DNA of 7,122 bases from Sedimentisphaerales bacterium (GTDB lineage: Bacteria; Planctomycetota; Phycisphaerae; Sedimentisphaerales; SM23-30), in the NCBI GenBank assembly GCA_030636065.1, contig DAOVXR010000086.1, positions 1 through 7,122 on the forward strand, read 5' to 3'. The position numbers were made by a program, and so were the translations under genes. The notes under the pieces are model-generated. The model ran no database searches and had not been told where the DNA came from. It saw nothing but the letters and a program-made list of their open reading frames with translations. How positions within the stretch are numbered: the stretch's first letter is position 1; each line of letters starts with the position of its first letter. Positions 1 through 5,698 of the stretch are shown here, one piece after another.

Positions 1-14
1 AGGTAATTATAACA

Positions 15-1256
15 ATGACAAAAACAACGGAAGATCAGACGGCCCTGGACAAAATTCGACAGATAGCCGATAAAACCGGCTTGAATATAGCCGGCGGCAA
101 AACTCGCCGAACCTCATCGCGATTTTGCCTTGGTGTGGAGCACGGCGATTATAACGGCACGGAACTGTTTGGCGTGGGAACCGACCGGTTCATCTGGCAC
201 GGCTATCGACCGAACGGCACGGACCGGATACGGCTTTACAGTGCTAATTTTCCTGATGATGGTGTTATAGATTTTCAGATCGGTCATGTCCCGGAACCGA
301 AATCGCAGGCAATCGCGAATTCGTGGGGACGGTTTCCATTTGGCGTGGATTACATACTGCGGCAAAACGGGCTGAAATTAACCCAGGGGATCGACGGTGT
401 TATTTATGGTAACATTCCCGGCGGCGGTATGTCGCGGTCGGCATCGCTGACATTGAACCTGATACAATCGTTGCTCGACGCTAACGGTATAGAAATAGAT
501 GACCAGTTTAAAATTGTCGATATGGCCCAGGCGGTCGAGAATATTTATATCGGCTCACCTTGCGGGATTCTCGATCAGACGATGATCCAGTTCGCTCGCG
601 CGAATATGGGAACTCATTACGATCCGAAAACGCGTACCGTCAATTATGTGCCGTTGGGCGAGAAGGCGGAAGATTTTCGAATCGTGGTTATGGATACCGG
701 AACGAACCGACCGGGCCTTGAAAAATCTACTTATAAGATTCGCCGCGATGAGTGCGAAGCGTTTGCCGAACTGTTGAAACAATCCGGCTATGATGTCAAT
801 TGTTTGGCTGATGTGAAAGATGAAAAAACATATCGGAAGATTATGAATGAATTTCAGAAGCCGAAGCCTGATTTGTGCGCGCGTCTGAAGTATATATATC
901 ATGCTCAGGAACGTTTTTATCAGATGCTCCGGGCCTGGAAGATCGGCGACATCGAGACCGTAGGCCGTATCTTCCGTGAGGACGGTATCGGGTTGCGTGA
1001 CGATTATCGGATTTCAGGGCCGGAACTGGAGACAATGTGCGATATTGCCCGGACGGTATCGACCGTACTGGGCGAAAGAATGCTCGGAGGCGGCGATAAA
1101 GGTGCCGCCGGGGCGTTGGTCTGGGCCGAGGGCGTTGACAACTTAAAACAGGCGGTCATCAATGCCTACCCCCGCAGCTATCCGAAATACGCCGACAAAT
1201 TCGCGGTTCATGTTTGTAAGGTCGTGGACGGCGTCAAAGTCCTGGAGGAAATTTGA
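15..1256 (+). CDS. Galactokinase-like GHMP-family sugar kinase
   Basis: This 413-residue protein carries the three GHMP kinase motifs in galactokinase order. Residues 36-47 match the sugar-binding signature: Arg36 aligns with the catalytic Arg of galactokinase and is followed at the usual spacing by EHGDYN, where the family normally has EHTDYN. Residues 134-144 (IPGGGMSRSAS) form the glycine/serine ATP-phosphate loop, and residues 183-188 (CGILDQ) supply the expected catalytic Asp187. Residues 353-369 (GERMLGGGDKGAAGALV) form the C-terminal motif 3. Length is close to the usual 380-400 residues. The expected reaction is ATP-dependent phosphorylation of galactose or a related sugar at C1 in the cytoplasm (Leloir-type entry). 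The Thr-to-Gly change and Arg141 in the loop leave substrate specificity open. The start is the ATG after a weak AGG at 1-3; the frame is open to the window edge, so a longer N-terminus cannot be excluded. No sugar-pathway gene lies beside it here. Confidence 0.87.
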   Translation: MTKTTEDQTALDKIRQIADKTGLNIAGGKTRRTSSRFCLGVEHGDYNGTELFGVGTDRFIWHGYRPNGTDRIRLYSANFPDDGVIDFQIGHVPEPKSQAIANSWGRFPFGVDYILRQNGLKLTQGIDGVIYGNIPGGGMSRSASLTLNLIQSLLDANGIEIDDQFKIVDMAQAVENIYIGSPCGILDQTMIQFARANMGTHYDPKTRTVNYVPLGEKAEDFRIVVMDTGTNRPGLEKSTYKIRRDECEAFAELLKQSGYDVNCLADVKDEKTYRKIMNEFQKPKPDLCARLKYIYHAQERFYQMLRAWKIGDIETVGRIFREDGIGLRDDYRISGPELETMCDIARTVSTVLGERMLGGGDKGAAGALVWAEGVDNLKQAVINAYPRSYPKYADKFAVHVCKVVDGVKVLEEI

Positions 1257-1270
1257 GTCTCAGCATTTTC

Positions 1271-1324
1271 TGTCATTCCCGCGGAGAGCCTGCCCCTGCG
1301 AAGGCAGTGGGCAGGAATCCAGTA
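1271..1324. repeat. Imperfect-palindrome interspersed repeat (CATTCCCGC...GGAATCCAG type)
   Basis: The segment opens with TGTCATTCCCGC and closes with GGCAGGAATCCAGTA. From memory, this resembles a short palindromic repeat type scattered between genes in many bacterial genomes. The core folds as CCTGCCC (1289-1295) with GGGCAGG (1309-1315), plus an inner CTGC/GCAG stem (1296-1299 with 1304-1307) around a GAAG loop and a single bulged T. The left ATTCC can compete for GGAAT at 1314-1318. It lies 14 bp past the kinase stop. Copy number in the genome is unknown. Confidence 0.6.
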
Positions 1325-1325
1325 G

Positions 1326-1343
1326 GGTGCGATGTATCGCACC
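1326..1343. repeat. Perfect short palindrome (GGTGCGA/TCGCACC)
   Basis: GGTGCGA (1326-1332) and TCGCACC (1337-1343) pair perfectly around TGTA; counting the T and A of that loop, the stem reaches 8 bp with a 2-nt centre. It follows the previous palindrome by a few bases and is unrelated to it in sequence. No T-run follows, so it is not a good terminator alone. It is likely another dispersed palindromic repeat in the convergent intergenic region. Confidence 0.5.
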
Positions 1344-1352
1344 ATTTGATAT

Positions 1353-1380
1353 AGCCCCTGCTGTTAAGCGGGGGTTCTTC
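1353..1380 (+). terminator. Candidate intrinsic terminator after the kinase; lone copy of the batD-batE hairpin repeat
   Basis: CCCCTGCT (1355-1362) pairs with AGCGGGGG (1367-1374) as an 8-bp stem with one G.T wobble and a GTTA loop. The stem is followed by TTCTTC, a short pyrimidine tail. On the plus strand this could end transcription of the galactokinase-like gene. The sequence is also a near-identical copy of the unit tandemly repeated at 2918-3044, so it may be a mobile or dispersed hairpin that happens to sit here. The tail is short for an intrinsic terminator, so terminator function is inferred. Confidence 0.45.
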
Positions 1381-1387
1381 ATCAGCC

Positions 1388-1400
1388 CGGGCCATGCCCG
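1388..1400. repeat. Small GC hairpin (CGGGC/GCCCG)
   Basis: CGGGC (1388-1392) pairs with GCCCG (1396-1400) around CAT. It begins after AGC, in register with the preceding 31-bp hairpin unit at 1353-1383, so it may be a decayed second copy. It lies 18 bp past the stop of the minus-strand membrane protein gene and might contribute to ending that transcript, but no U-tract is seen on either strand. Confidence 0.35.
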
Positions 1401-1417
1401 CCATTTACTCCAAAATA

Positions 1418-1927
1418 TTACACCTTATCTTTCATCCAGGGGCAGGACTTTTTTTGTGGGCAGTGGGCGCAGCCATGCTTGGTTGAAACCAGCGGCAGAA
1501 CAATAAACGAGTTCACCATAAAAACCACAAGCAGCACCAGCAGCCCCCAGGAGAACCCAATCCATAGCCCATACACCCCCGCCGGTACCGGCAGAAGCCA
1601 GAGGGGAGCAATAACGGGGATATGCTTCTTGAATTTTTCCGGGAAGCGGTCGCCGTCTTTTTTGGATACCAATTTAGCGGCTATTTGGCCATAACCACAC
1701 GGACACAGACGCGTACCGTAATAATGGCAATATGGACAAAGAAAAATGATGATCCAGAAAGCACCGATAATGCCATAAAGAAAATAGAGCAAAGCTGTTA
1801 TCAAAGGCCACGGCGACGGAGTCTGGCTAATAAGGAAAATGATACTGCCAAGAATAATCATTAACAGGTACGGAATACTGTTAATAAACTCCTGTAGATG
1901 AGAATGTTTTTTTAATTCGACGTTCAT
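1418..1927 (-). CDS. Uncharacterised four-helix membrane protein with two cytosolic cysteine clusters
   Basis: This 169-residue protein is not assigned to a named family. Hydrophobic segments lie near residues 18-34, 41-62, 104-122 and 124-147. Cysteines are concentrated at two places: residues 64-79 (CPYC, then CPCGYG; Cys64, 67, 75, 77) and residues 152-164 (HGCAHCPQKKSCPW; Cys153, 156, 162, with His152). With an inside N-terminus and four helices, both clusters and the Lys-rich loop 88-103 fall on the cytosolic side. Together they could form a metal or Fe-S site, or a redox thiol site; that is inference from spacing. The ATG at 1927 is preceded by a weak AAGAAG. The gene follows batE in the same direction after 138 bp, so it may be co-transcribed, but the repeat-filled gap makes operon membership uncertain. 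The reading frame has good membrane-protein composition and conserved-looking motifs, unlike the plus-strand frames across the same bases. Confidence 0.8.
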   Translation of the reverse strand: MNVELKKHSHLQEFINSIPYLLMIILGSIIFLISQTPSPWPLITALLYFLYGIIGAFWIIIFLCPYCHYYGTRLCPCGYGQIAAKLVSKKDGDRFPEKFKKHIPVIAPLWLLPVPAGVYGLWIGFSWGLLVLLVVFMVNSFIVLPLVSTKHGCAHCPQKKSCPWMKDKV

Positions 1928-2065
1928 TTCTTCTTTGCTTTCTTTGCTACCTTCTGTTCAATTTATTCTTTTGTATTTTCTTAATCCGTGCAATCCGCGA
2001 AATCCGTGGTTAAATTTCTGTATTCTCTTTTCTTCTGTCTTCTGAATTCTGAATTCTTACCACGT
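1928..2065. repeat. Intergenic patchwork of short direct repeats
   Basis: This gap holds three kinds of simple repeat and no gene. At 1928-1950 there is a CTTTG-rich run (TTTGCTTTCTTTGCT). At 1983-2009 three 9-bp units follow one another: AATCCGTGC, AATCCGCGA and AATCCGTGG. At 2040-2060 a 7-bp unit TTCTGAA occurs twice, followed by TTCTTAC. From memory, sequences of the type ACCACGGATT...CACGGATT recur between genes in many Bacteroidetes and Planctomycetes; this is not checked. No clear terminator hairpin for batE is visible. Confidence 0.55.
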
Positions 2066-2902
2066 TCATATCATCTCCGCTGTCTCGGCCGGTATCCAGG
2101 TATCGTCGCCGCTGGTTAGTTCGATCCGCAGCCATTTGGAACGTTTTTCGCGGAGAATAAATTCCGTACCGCAGTGCAGTGGTTCTACGAAGCTTTCGGG
2201 GTAATTTATTCCGTCGCCCTGCCGAGCGGTTACCTCGTCCGCGACGATAACTCCCTGAGCATTGGTTCGGTCCGAGTTCACATCAACTGCCACCGATACG
2301 GCAAAACACACAGCCACAACCATCCCGACGATTGCCGTCCCAACTGCCCCCCTGCCGCGCCGCCGCCAGATGTACACACTTAATAACACCCAGGCCGATA
2401 CCCAGGCAAAGCAGCCCAACAGTAATCTGGTTTTGATGCTGAAATCATAATACCAGAAAAACAGGGTTTGCAAAATCCTTTTTTGCGTCTTGAGTTGTAC
2501 CTCGTCGCGTCGCTGCTCAAGAGCGGTTTGCAGGTTCTTGCGGAGGTTGCCGGCAGGCTCCGAAGCCTCCCCGGCAAATTGTTGTGCCCGACGATAATTC
2601 AGGATAGCCCGCCCGACATCTCCCATAAGCAGATAGGCATTACCGATGTTGTAATATAGCGGCGCGTTTGTGATATGTCCTTCTTCGATGATTTTTTTGT
2701 ATCGAAGGATCGTCTGTTCGTATAGTGTCCTTGCCAGGCCCGGTTCGCTTTTTGCCAGGTCGTTCGCCTGCCTGAACAGTCCGCCGGCCTGGTCCGTTAA
2801 TTCAACCAGTTCCTGCTGAGTGAGTTTAGCCGAAGTCTGCCCGTTCAATATTATCAGCACCATCAGTACCGAGGCAAAATAATTCGGATAATAATTTTTC
2901 AT
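2066..2902 (-). CDS. batE: BatE-like protein (TPR domain, two membrane helices, C-terminal SH3b domain)
   Basis: The product is 278 residues counted from the ATG at 2902. An N-terminal hydrophobic segment (about 8-22) ends near a signal-peptidase-like TSA. A TPR region follows (about 40-115), including the typical segment YYNIGNAYLLMGDVGRAILN. Two membrane helices lie near 157-178 and 186-207. A bacterial SH3-like domain (about 216-275) carries VTARQGDGINYPESF, a variable-loop pattern seen in SH3b folds. This architecture (TPR, two helices, SH3b) is that of BatE in aerotolerance clusters. The role is probably scaffolding of the Bat membrane complex, with the SH3b domain facing the periplasm. 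A TTG at 2932 would add 10 residues, but they would be encoded inside the hairpin repeat with no ribosome-binding site; the ATG 30 bp downstream keeps a short basic signal-like N-terminus and is preferred. batD lies upstream across the repeat array. Confidence 0.83.
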   Translation of the reverse strand: MKNYYPNYFASVLMVLIILNGQTSAKLTQQELVELTDQAGGLFRQANDLAKSEPGLARTLYEQTILRYKKIIEEGHITNAPLYYNIGNAYLLMGDVGRAILNYRRAQQFAGEASEPAGNLRKNLQTALEQRRDEVQLKTQKRILQTLFFWYYDFSIKTRLLLGCFAWVSAWVLLSVYIWRRRGRGAVGTAIVGMVVAVCFAVSVAVDVNSDRTNAQGVIVADEVTARQGDGINYPESFVEPLHCGTEFILREKRSKWLRIELTSGDDTWIPAETAEMI

Positions 2903-2917
2903 TTTAGTTTTCTTAAT

Positions 2918-3044
2918 AGCCCCTGCTGTCAAGCGGGGGTCTCTTTACCAGCCCCTGCTGTCAAGCGGGGGTCTCTTTACCAGCCCCTGCTGTCAAGCGG
3001 GGGTCTCTTTACCAGCCCCCGATGTAAAATCGGGGGACTCTTAC
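2918..3044. repeat. Tandem hairpin repeat array (three 32-bp copies plus a diverged fourth)
   Basis: Three identical 32-bp units lie head to tail at 2918-2949, 2950-2981 and 2982-3013. Each has CCCCTGCT pairing with AGCGGGGG around GTCA, followed by TCTCTTTACC. A fourth unit at 3014-3044 differs in both arms (CCCCCGAT with ATCGGGGG, loop GTAAA), yet pairs perfectly and keeps a similar CTCTTAC tail. A lone relative sits at 1353-1383. All copies share orientation. The array fills most of the batD-batE gap and would be transcribed with the operon, where it may stabilise or attenuate the message. Confidence 0.9.
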
Positions 3045-3060
3045 TTATGATAGTAGTTTT

Positions 3061-4890
3061 TCATTTGAGAATTTTATCCAGCGTTTTAACCAATTTTCTT
3101 ACATCGGCCGGTTCGACAATACTGTCATCGGCGTTCGTTCCGGCAAACTGGCTTTGCTCGCACTGTTCCAATACACGGCAAAACCGTTCGACCGGTTCCT
3201 TTTCGTGGCAGACGTTTTGGAGAATTTTCCGGCAGTCGCGTGCGGTAAGCGAGGCCGCTGTGCGATTAAACCGATCGCCGACATACTGACGCATAATATC
3301 AGCCATTTCTTGTGGTGCCGAGGCGCTGCGGCTGTTGATCTTTGCCAGCCGGGACACAGTCCTGCGTGAAGCGGACGACCGCCGCCGTGCCTGCCGTCGT
3401 TCGGGGCTGTCGTTTGTCAGCCGTCGCACCAGAGACAACACGGCAAACAACACCAGCGGCCCGGCCCATAAAGCCACATAGCCCGGCTGAACCAGCGCTA
3501 TCATTGGCGAGAACGCCGCATCGGTTAATAATTCCGATTGGTCATACACATTGGCTGCGATACCGCCTCGGACGGCTTCGATCTCGCTTGTTGGTTTTGT
3601 AAGGTTCCAGCCTTCTGCCTGCCGGGCGGTAACGTTTTCGGTAGCCGCGACTTTCAGGCTGATAGGTTCACTGAAAATGGTAATATATCGTCCTTTTTCC
3701 ACATCGAAATAACTTAATGGAATACCGGGTATTTCTTTTATCCGCTCATTTTTTGCCCGGATTGTCTGGGTAAAGATTTTTTGGTTTCCCTGCGTTTTTG
3801 GCGTTGATTGTTCGGAAGCGATCTTGAAATTTTCTGCCATACTCTGCAAATCCGGCATCTGTACCTGCTTGAGCAGTTCTCCGCTGATGGTGATGGTCAA
3901 TGTAATCGGATCACCTACGTTGACTTTAACAGGTTGGGCTGATGTGCTGATTGTATAACGGCCCACCAATCCGTTAAAGTCAGCGGGCCGTCCTTTTTGC
4001 GGCAGCGGCCTGACTTTCAGGGTTGCCCCTTTTGCCTGTGCGGCGAAACGTTTATATTCCCGCCGACCGAAAACATCATCGCTGAAAAAACCGCCCCAGG
4101 GGTCCCGTCGAGACCTCTGGCTTTGTTCCACCACCTTGCAGATCAGTCGCGGAGGCACCAGTTCAATCTCACCTGCATGTCTGGGAATTAGAATTTTACC
4201 GAATATCAATCCGAGGAAATCACCTTTCATCTGTTTTTGCCGGGCAATAATCTCACCGCTCGGCAGCTTAAGACGAATTAGCTCGCCACCACCGCCGGGC
4301 GGCACCTGCACATCTTCGGTAATGAAATCATCACTATTTCCGAGAGCCGGTATATTGAAATCAAAATATCCGATTCGCCGCACTATGCTGCTGTGTATAT
4401 ACCAGGTTATTGTCATTGTAATTGGCTGGCCTATGTAACATTCGGTTTGCGAAAGGCTCATTTCCAGGCGCAGCTTGTCATCAGTCATAGGTTTAAGGAC
4501 GTTGATTGTAACGGGATTGGTCTGGTATGAATAGCCGTCGATTTTAACTGTAACTCCCGGCAGTATGGCCCTGCCGGCCTGTCGCGCGGTAAGTTGATAT
4601 ACCATTAAGTACTTTTTTTCTTCGCGGACGGTTTTTCGCCCGTTAATAGTGATAGAGCTCCTGCTGGAACGGTCCCGGCCTCCCTGATAGCGGGGTGAGA
4701 ATGATTCAAGATTTGTTATATCAACCTGTCCGGCACCGGCGTACCCATCGATTACGATATAATATTGAAATGTTTCCTGAAGATAGATTTCTTTTTGCGC
4801 GCCGGCTATGACGCGTATCGACTCTGCACGTACTGCCGTCGCGATACAGGAAACAAAAATCACCATAAATAATAATATTGTTCTTTTCAA
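3061..4890 (-). CDS. batD: BatD-like membrane protein (oxygen tolerance family)
   Basis: The product is about 609 residues from a TTG at 4890. It starts with a signal peptide (residues 1-22, basic start, hydrophobic core, then AVRA before ES). A long beta-rich ectodomain follows, to about residue 465, built of repeated Ig-like strands with phrases typical of BatD, such as YIGQPITMTITWY and VNVGDPITLTITISGEL. A single membrane helix lies at about 468-489, followed by a very basic stretch (RRQARRRSSASRR) and a roughly 100-residue cytosolic tail containing YVGDRFNRTAASLTARDCRKIL, the kind of helical tail seen in long BatD proteins. The ectodomain should sit in the periplasm and act with the VWA and TPR partners. 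A GTG at 4938 would extend the protein by 16 basic residues and overlap batC; the TTG is preferred because it gives a normal signal peptide 16 bp after the batC stop, with AGAAG upstream. Start confidence is moderate. Confidence 0.88.
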   Translation of the reverse strand: MKRTILLFMVIFVSCIATAVRAESIRVIAGAQKEIYLQETFQYYIVIDGYAGAGQVDITNLESFSPRYQGGRDRSSRSSITINGRKTVREEKKYLMVYQLTARQAGRAILPGVTVKIDGYSYQTNPVTINVLKPMTDDKLRLEMSLSQTECYIGQPITMTITWYIHSSIVRRIGYFDFNIPALGNSDDFITEDVQVPPGGGGELIRLKLPSGEIIARQKQMKGDFLGLIFGKILIPRHAGEIELVPPRLICKVVEQSQRSRRDPWGGFFSDDVFGRREYKRFAAQAKGATLKVRPLPQKGRPADFNGLVGRYTISTSAQPVKVNVGDPITLTITISGELLKQVQMPDLQSMAENFKIASEQSTPKTQGNQKIFTQTIRAKNERIKEIPGIPLSYFDVEKGRYITIFSEPISLKVAATENVTARQAEGWNLTKPTSEIEAVRGGIAANVYDQSELLTDAAFSPMIALVQPGYVALWAGPLVLFAVLSLVRRLTNDSPERRQARRRSSASRRTVSRLAKINSRSASAPQEMADIMRQYVGDRFNRTAASLTARDCRKILQNVCHEKEPVERFCRVLEQCEQSQFAGTNADDSIVEPADVRKLVKTLDKILK

Positions 4891-4906
4891 CTTTTTCGCT
4901 TCTTTT

Positions 4907-5698
4907 CTACCAATCTTTATCGGCCGGCCGATAACCACCGGCTCTCACTTTAATTTTACGCTGTTCTTTTCTTTCCTTTTCCTCGTTCAGGATGTCCCTC
5001 GCTGTAGTGTCGGGCACCGCCTTTTGCTCAGGCTGTTTTTGTTTCTGTTCATCTTTCTGCTGCTGTTGCTCTTGTTTCTCCTGTTGATCCTGTGCCTTAT
5101 CTTGCTGTTGGTCCTGCTTTTCGTCTTGTTTCTGTTTCTCCTTATCTTTGTCCTTATCTTTTTCCTTATCCTGTTGCTGCTGTTTTTGTTTTTCCTGATC
5201 TTTTTTGATCTGGTCCATTATATCTTTCATTACAAGCCTCGTTACAGCAATATTGCGTCGGGCCTCGTCGTCCTGCGGGTTCATATCCAGCGATTCACGA
5301 TAATTTTTCACAGCGTCCGTTAGTTCTTCCAGTGCTTTTTGCGGGTTCGTATCCCGTTGTTTAATACCCTGTTGGAAGTGGCAGTTGCCCATGTTATATT
5401 TGGCCCTAACTACCAGTTGCGTATCTTTGGCCTGTGCCGAGACTTCCCTGTACAAATTGATCGACTCGGCATAATCCTCCAGCTTGTAGAGGCAGTTAGC
5501 CCGGTTATATTGTAACGATGGATTATTTGAACCTTCCGGCTGGGCCTGGTCGTACTGCTGGAGTGCTTTCTGATAATTTTGCTGTCGATAAAGTTGGTTG
5601 CCCTGTCGTACCAACTTGTCCCGCGTCTCTGCCCGGACATTAACGGCCAATATAGCTAACAGTATCGTAATCAGAAGATTAATTTTTTTTGCGTTCAC
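4907..5698 (-). CDS. batC: BatC-like TPR protein with long Gln/Lys/Asp-rich tail
   Basis: This 263-residue exported protein opens with a signal peptide (residues 1-23, ending NVRA before ET). TPR-like helical repeats follow at about 27-58, 62-94 and 98-140, including YNRANCLYKLEDYAESINLY and YNMGNCHFQQG. Residues 164-226 are almost only Gln, Lys, Asp and Glu. The end (NEEKERKEQRK...KDW) matches the usual BatC ending, a charged helix closing on Asp-Trp. Its role is presumably as a periplasmic scaffold binding the VWA and BatD proteins. The start is a GTG with GAGG nine bases upstream; it lies inside the end of the VWA gene (20-bp overlap), which suggests translational coupling. There is no lipobox cysteine, so it is secreted or anchored by an uncleaved signal. 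Confidence 0.88.
   Translation of the reverse strand: MNAKKINLLITILLAILAVNVRAETRDKLVRQGNQLYRQQNYQKALQQYDQAQPEGSNNPSLQYNRANCLYKLEDYAESINLYREVSAQAKDTQLVVRAKYNMGNCHFQQGIKQRDTNPQKALEELTDAVKNYRESLDMNPQDDEARRNIAVTRLVMKDIMDQIKKDQEKQKQQQQDKEKDKDKDKEKQKQDEKQDQQQDKAQDQQEKQEQQQQKDEQKQKQPEQKAVPDTTARDILNEEKERKEQRKIKVRAGGYRPADKDW
5021..5209 (-). repeat. Low-complexity Gln/Lys/Asp/Glu coding tract in batC
   Basis: About 63 consecutive codons encode nearly only Q, K, D and E, for example DKEKDKDKDKEKQKQ. The tract reflects short CAG/AAG/GAC-type codon repetition and is expected to form an extended charged helix or a disordered linker between the TPR domain and the conserved C-terminal DW segment. Such linkers vary greatly in length among BatC proteins. 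The complementary strand reads as a long run of Leu/Phe codons, which is an artefact. Confidence 0.85.

Noticed and set aside
1162..1506. Plus-strand open frame spanning the kinase end and the hairpin region
   Set aside because: It overlaps two supported genes and runs through palindromic repeats; the translation shows no domain-like features.
2918..3044. CRISPR array
   Set aside because: The 32-bp units are directly contiguous with no unique spacers; this is a tandem repeat.
3342..3602. Plus-strand frames opposite the batD C-terminus
   Set aside because: Their composition is Pro/Arg/Ala-rich as expected from complementing the Arg-rich batD tail, with no start-site support.
4808..5323. Plus-strand open frame with a long Leu/Phe-rich hydrophobic stretch that looks like a membrane protein
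   Set aside because: It is the complement of the Gln/Lys/Asp-rich linker of batC; the hydrophobic run is a codon artefact opposite a well-supported gene.
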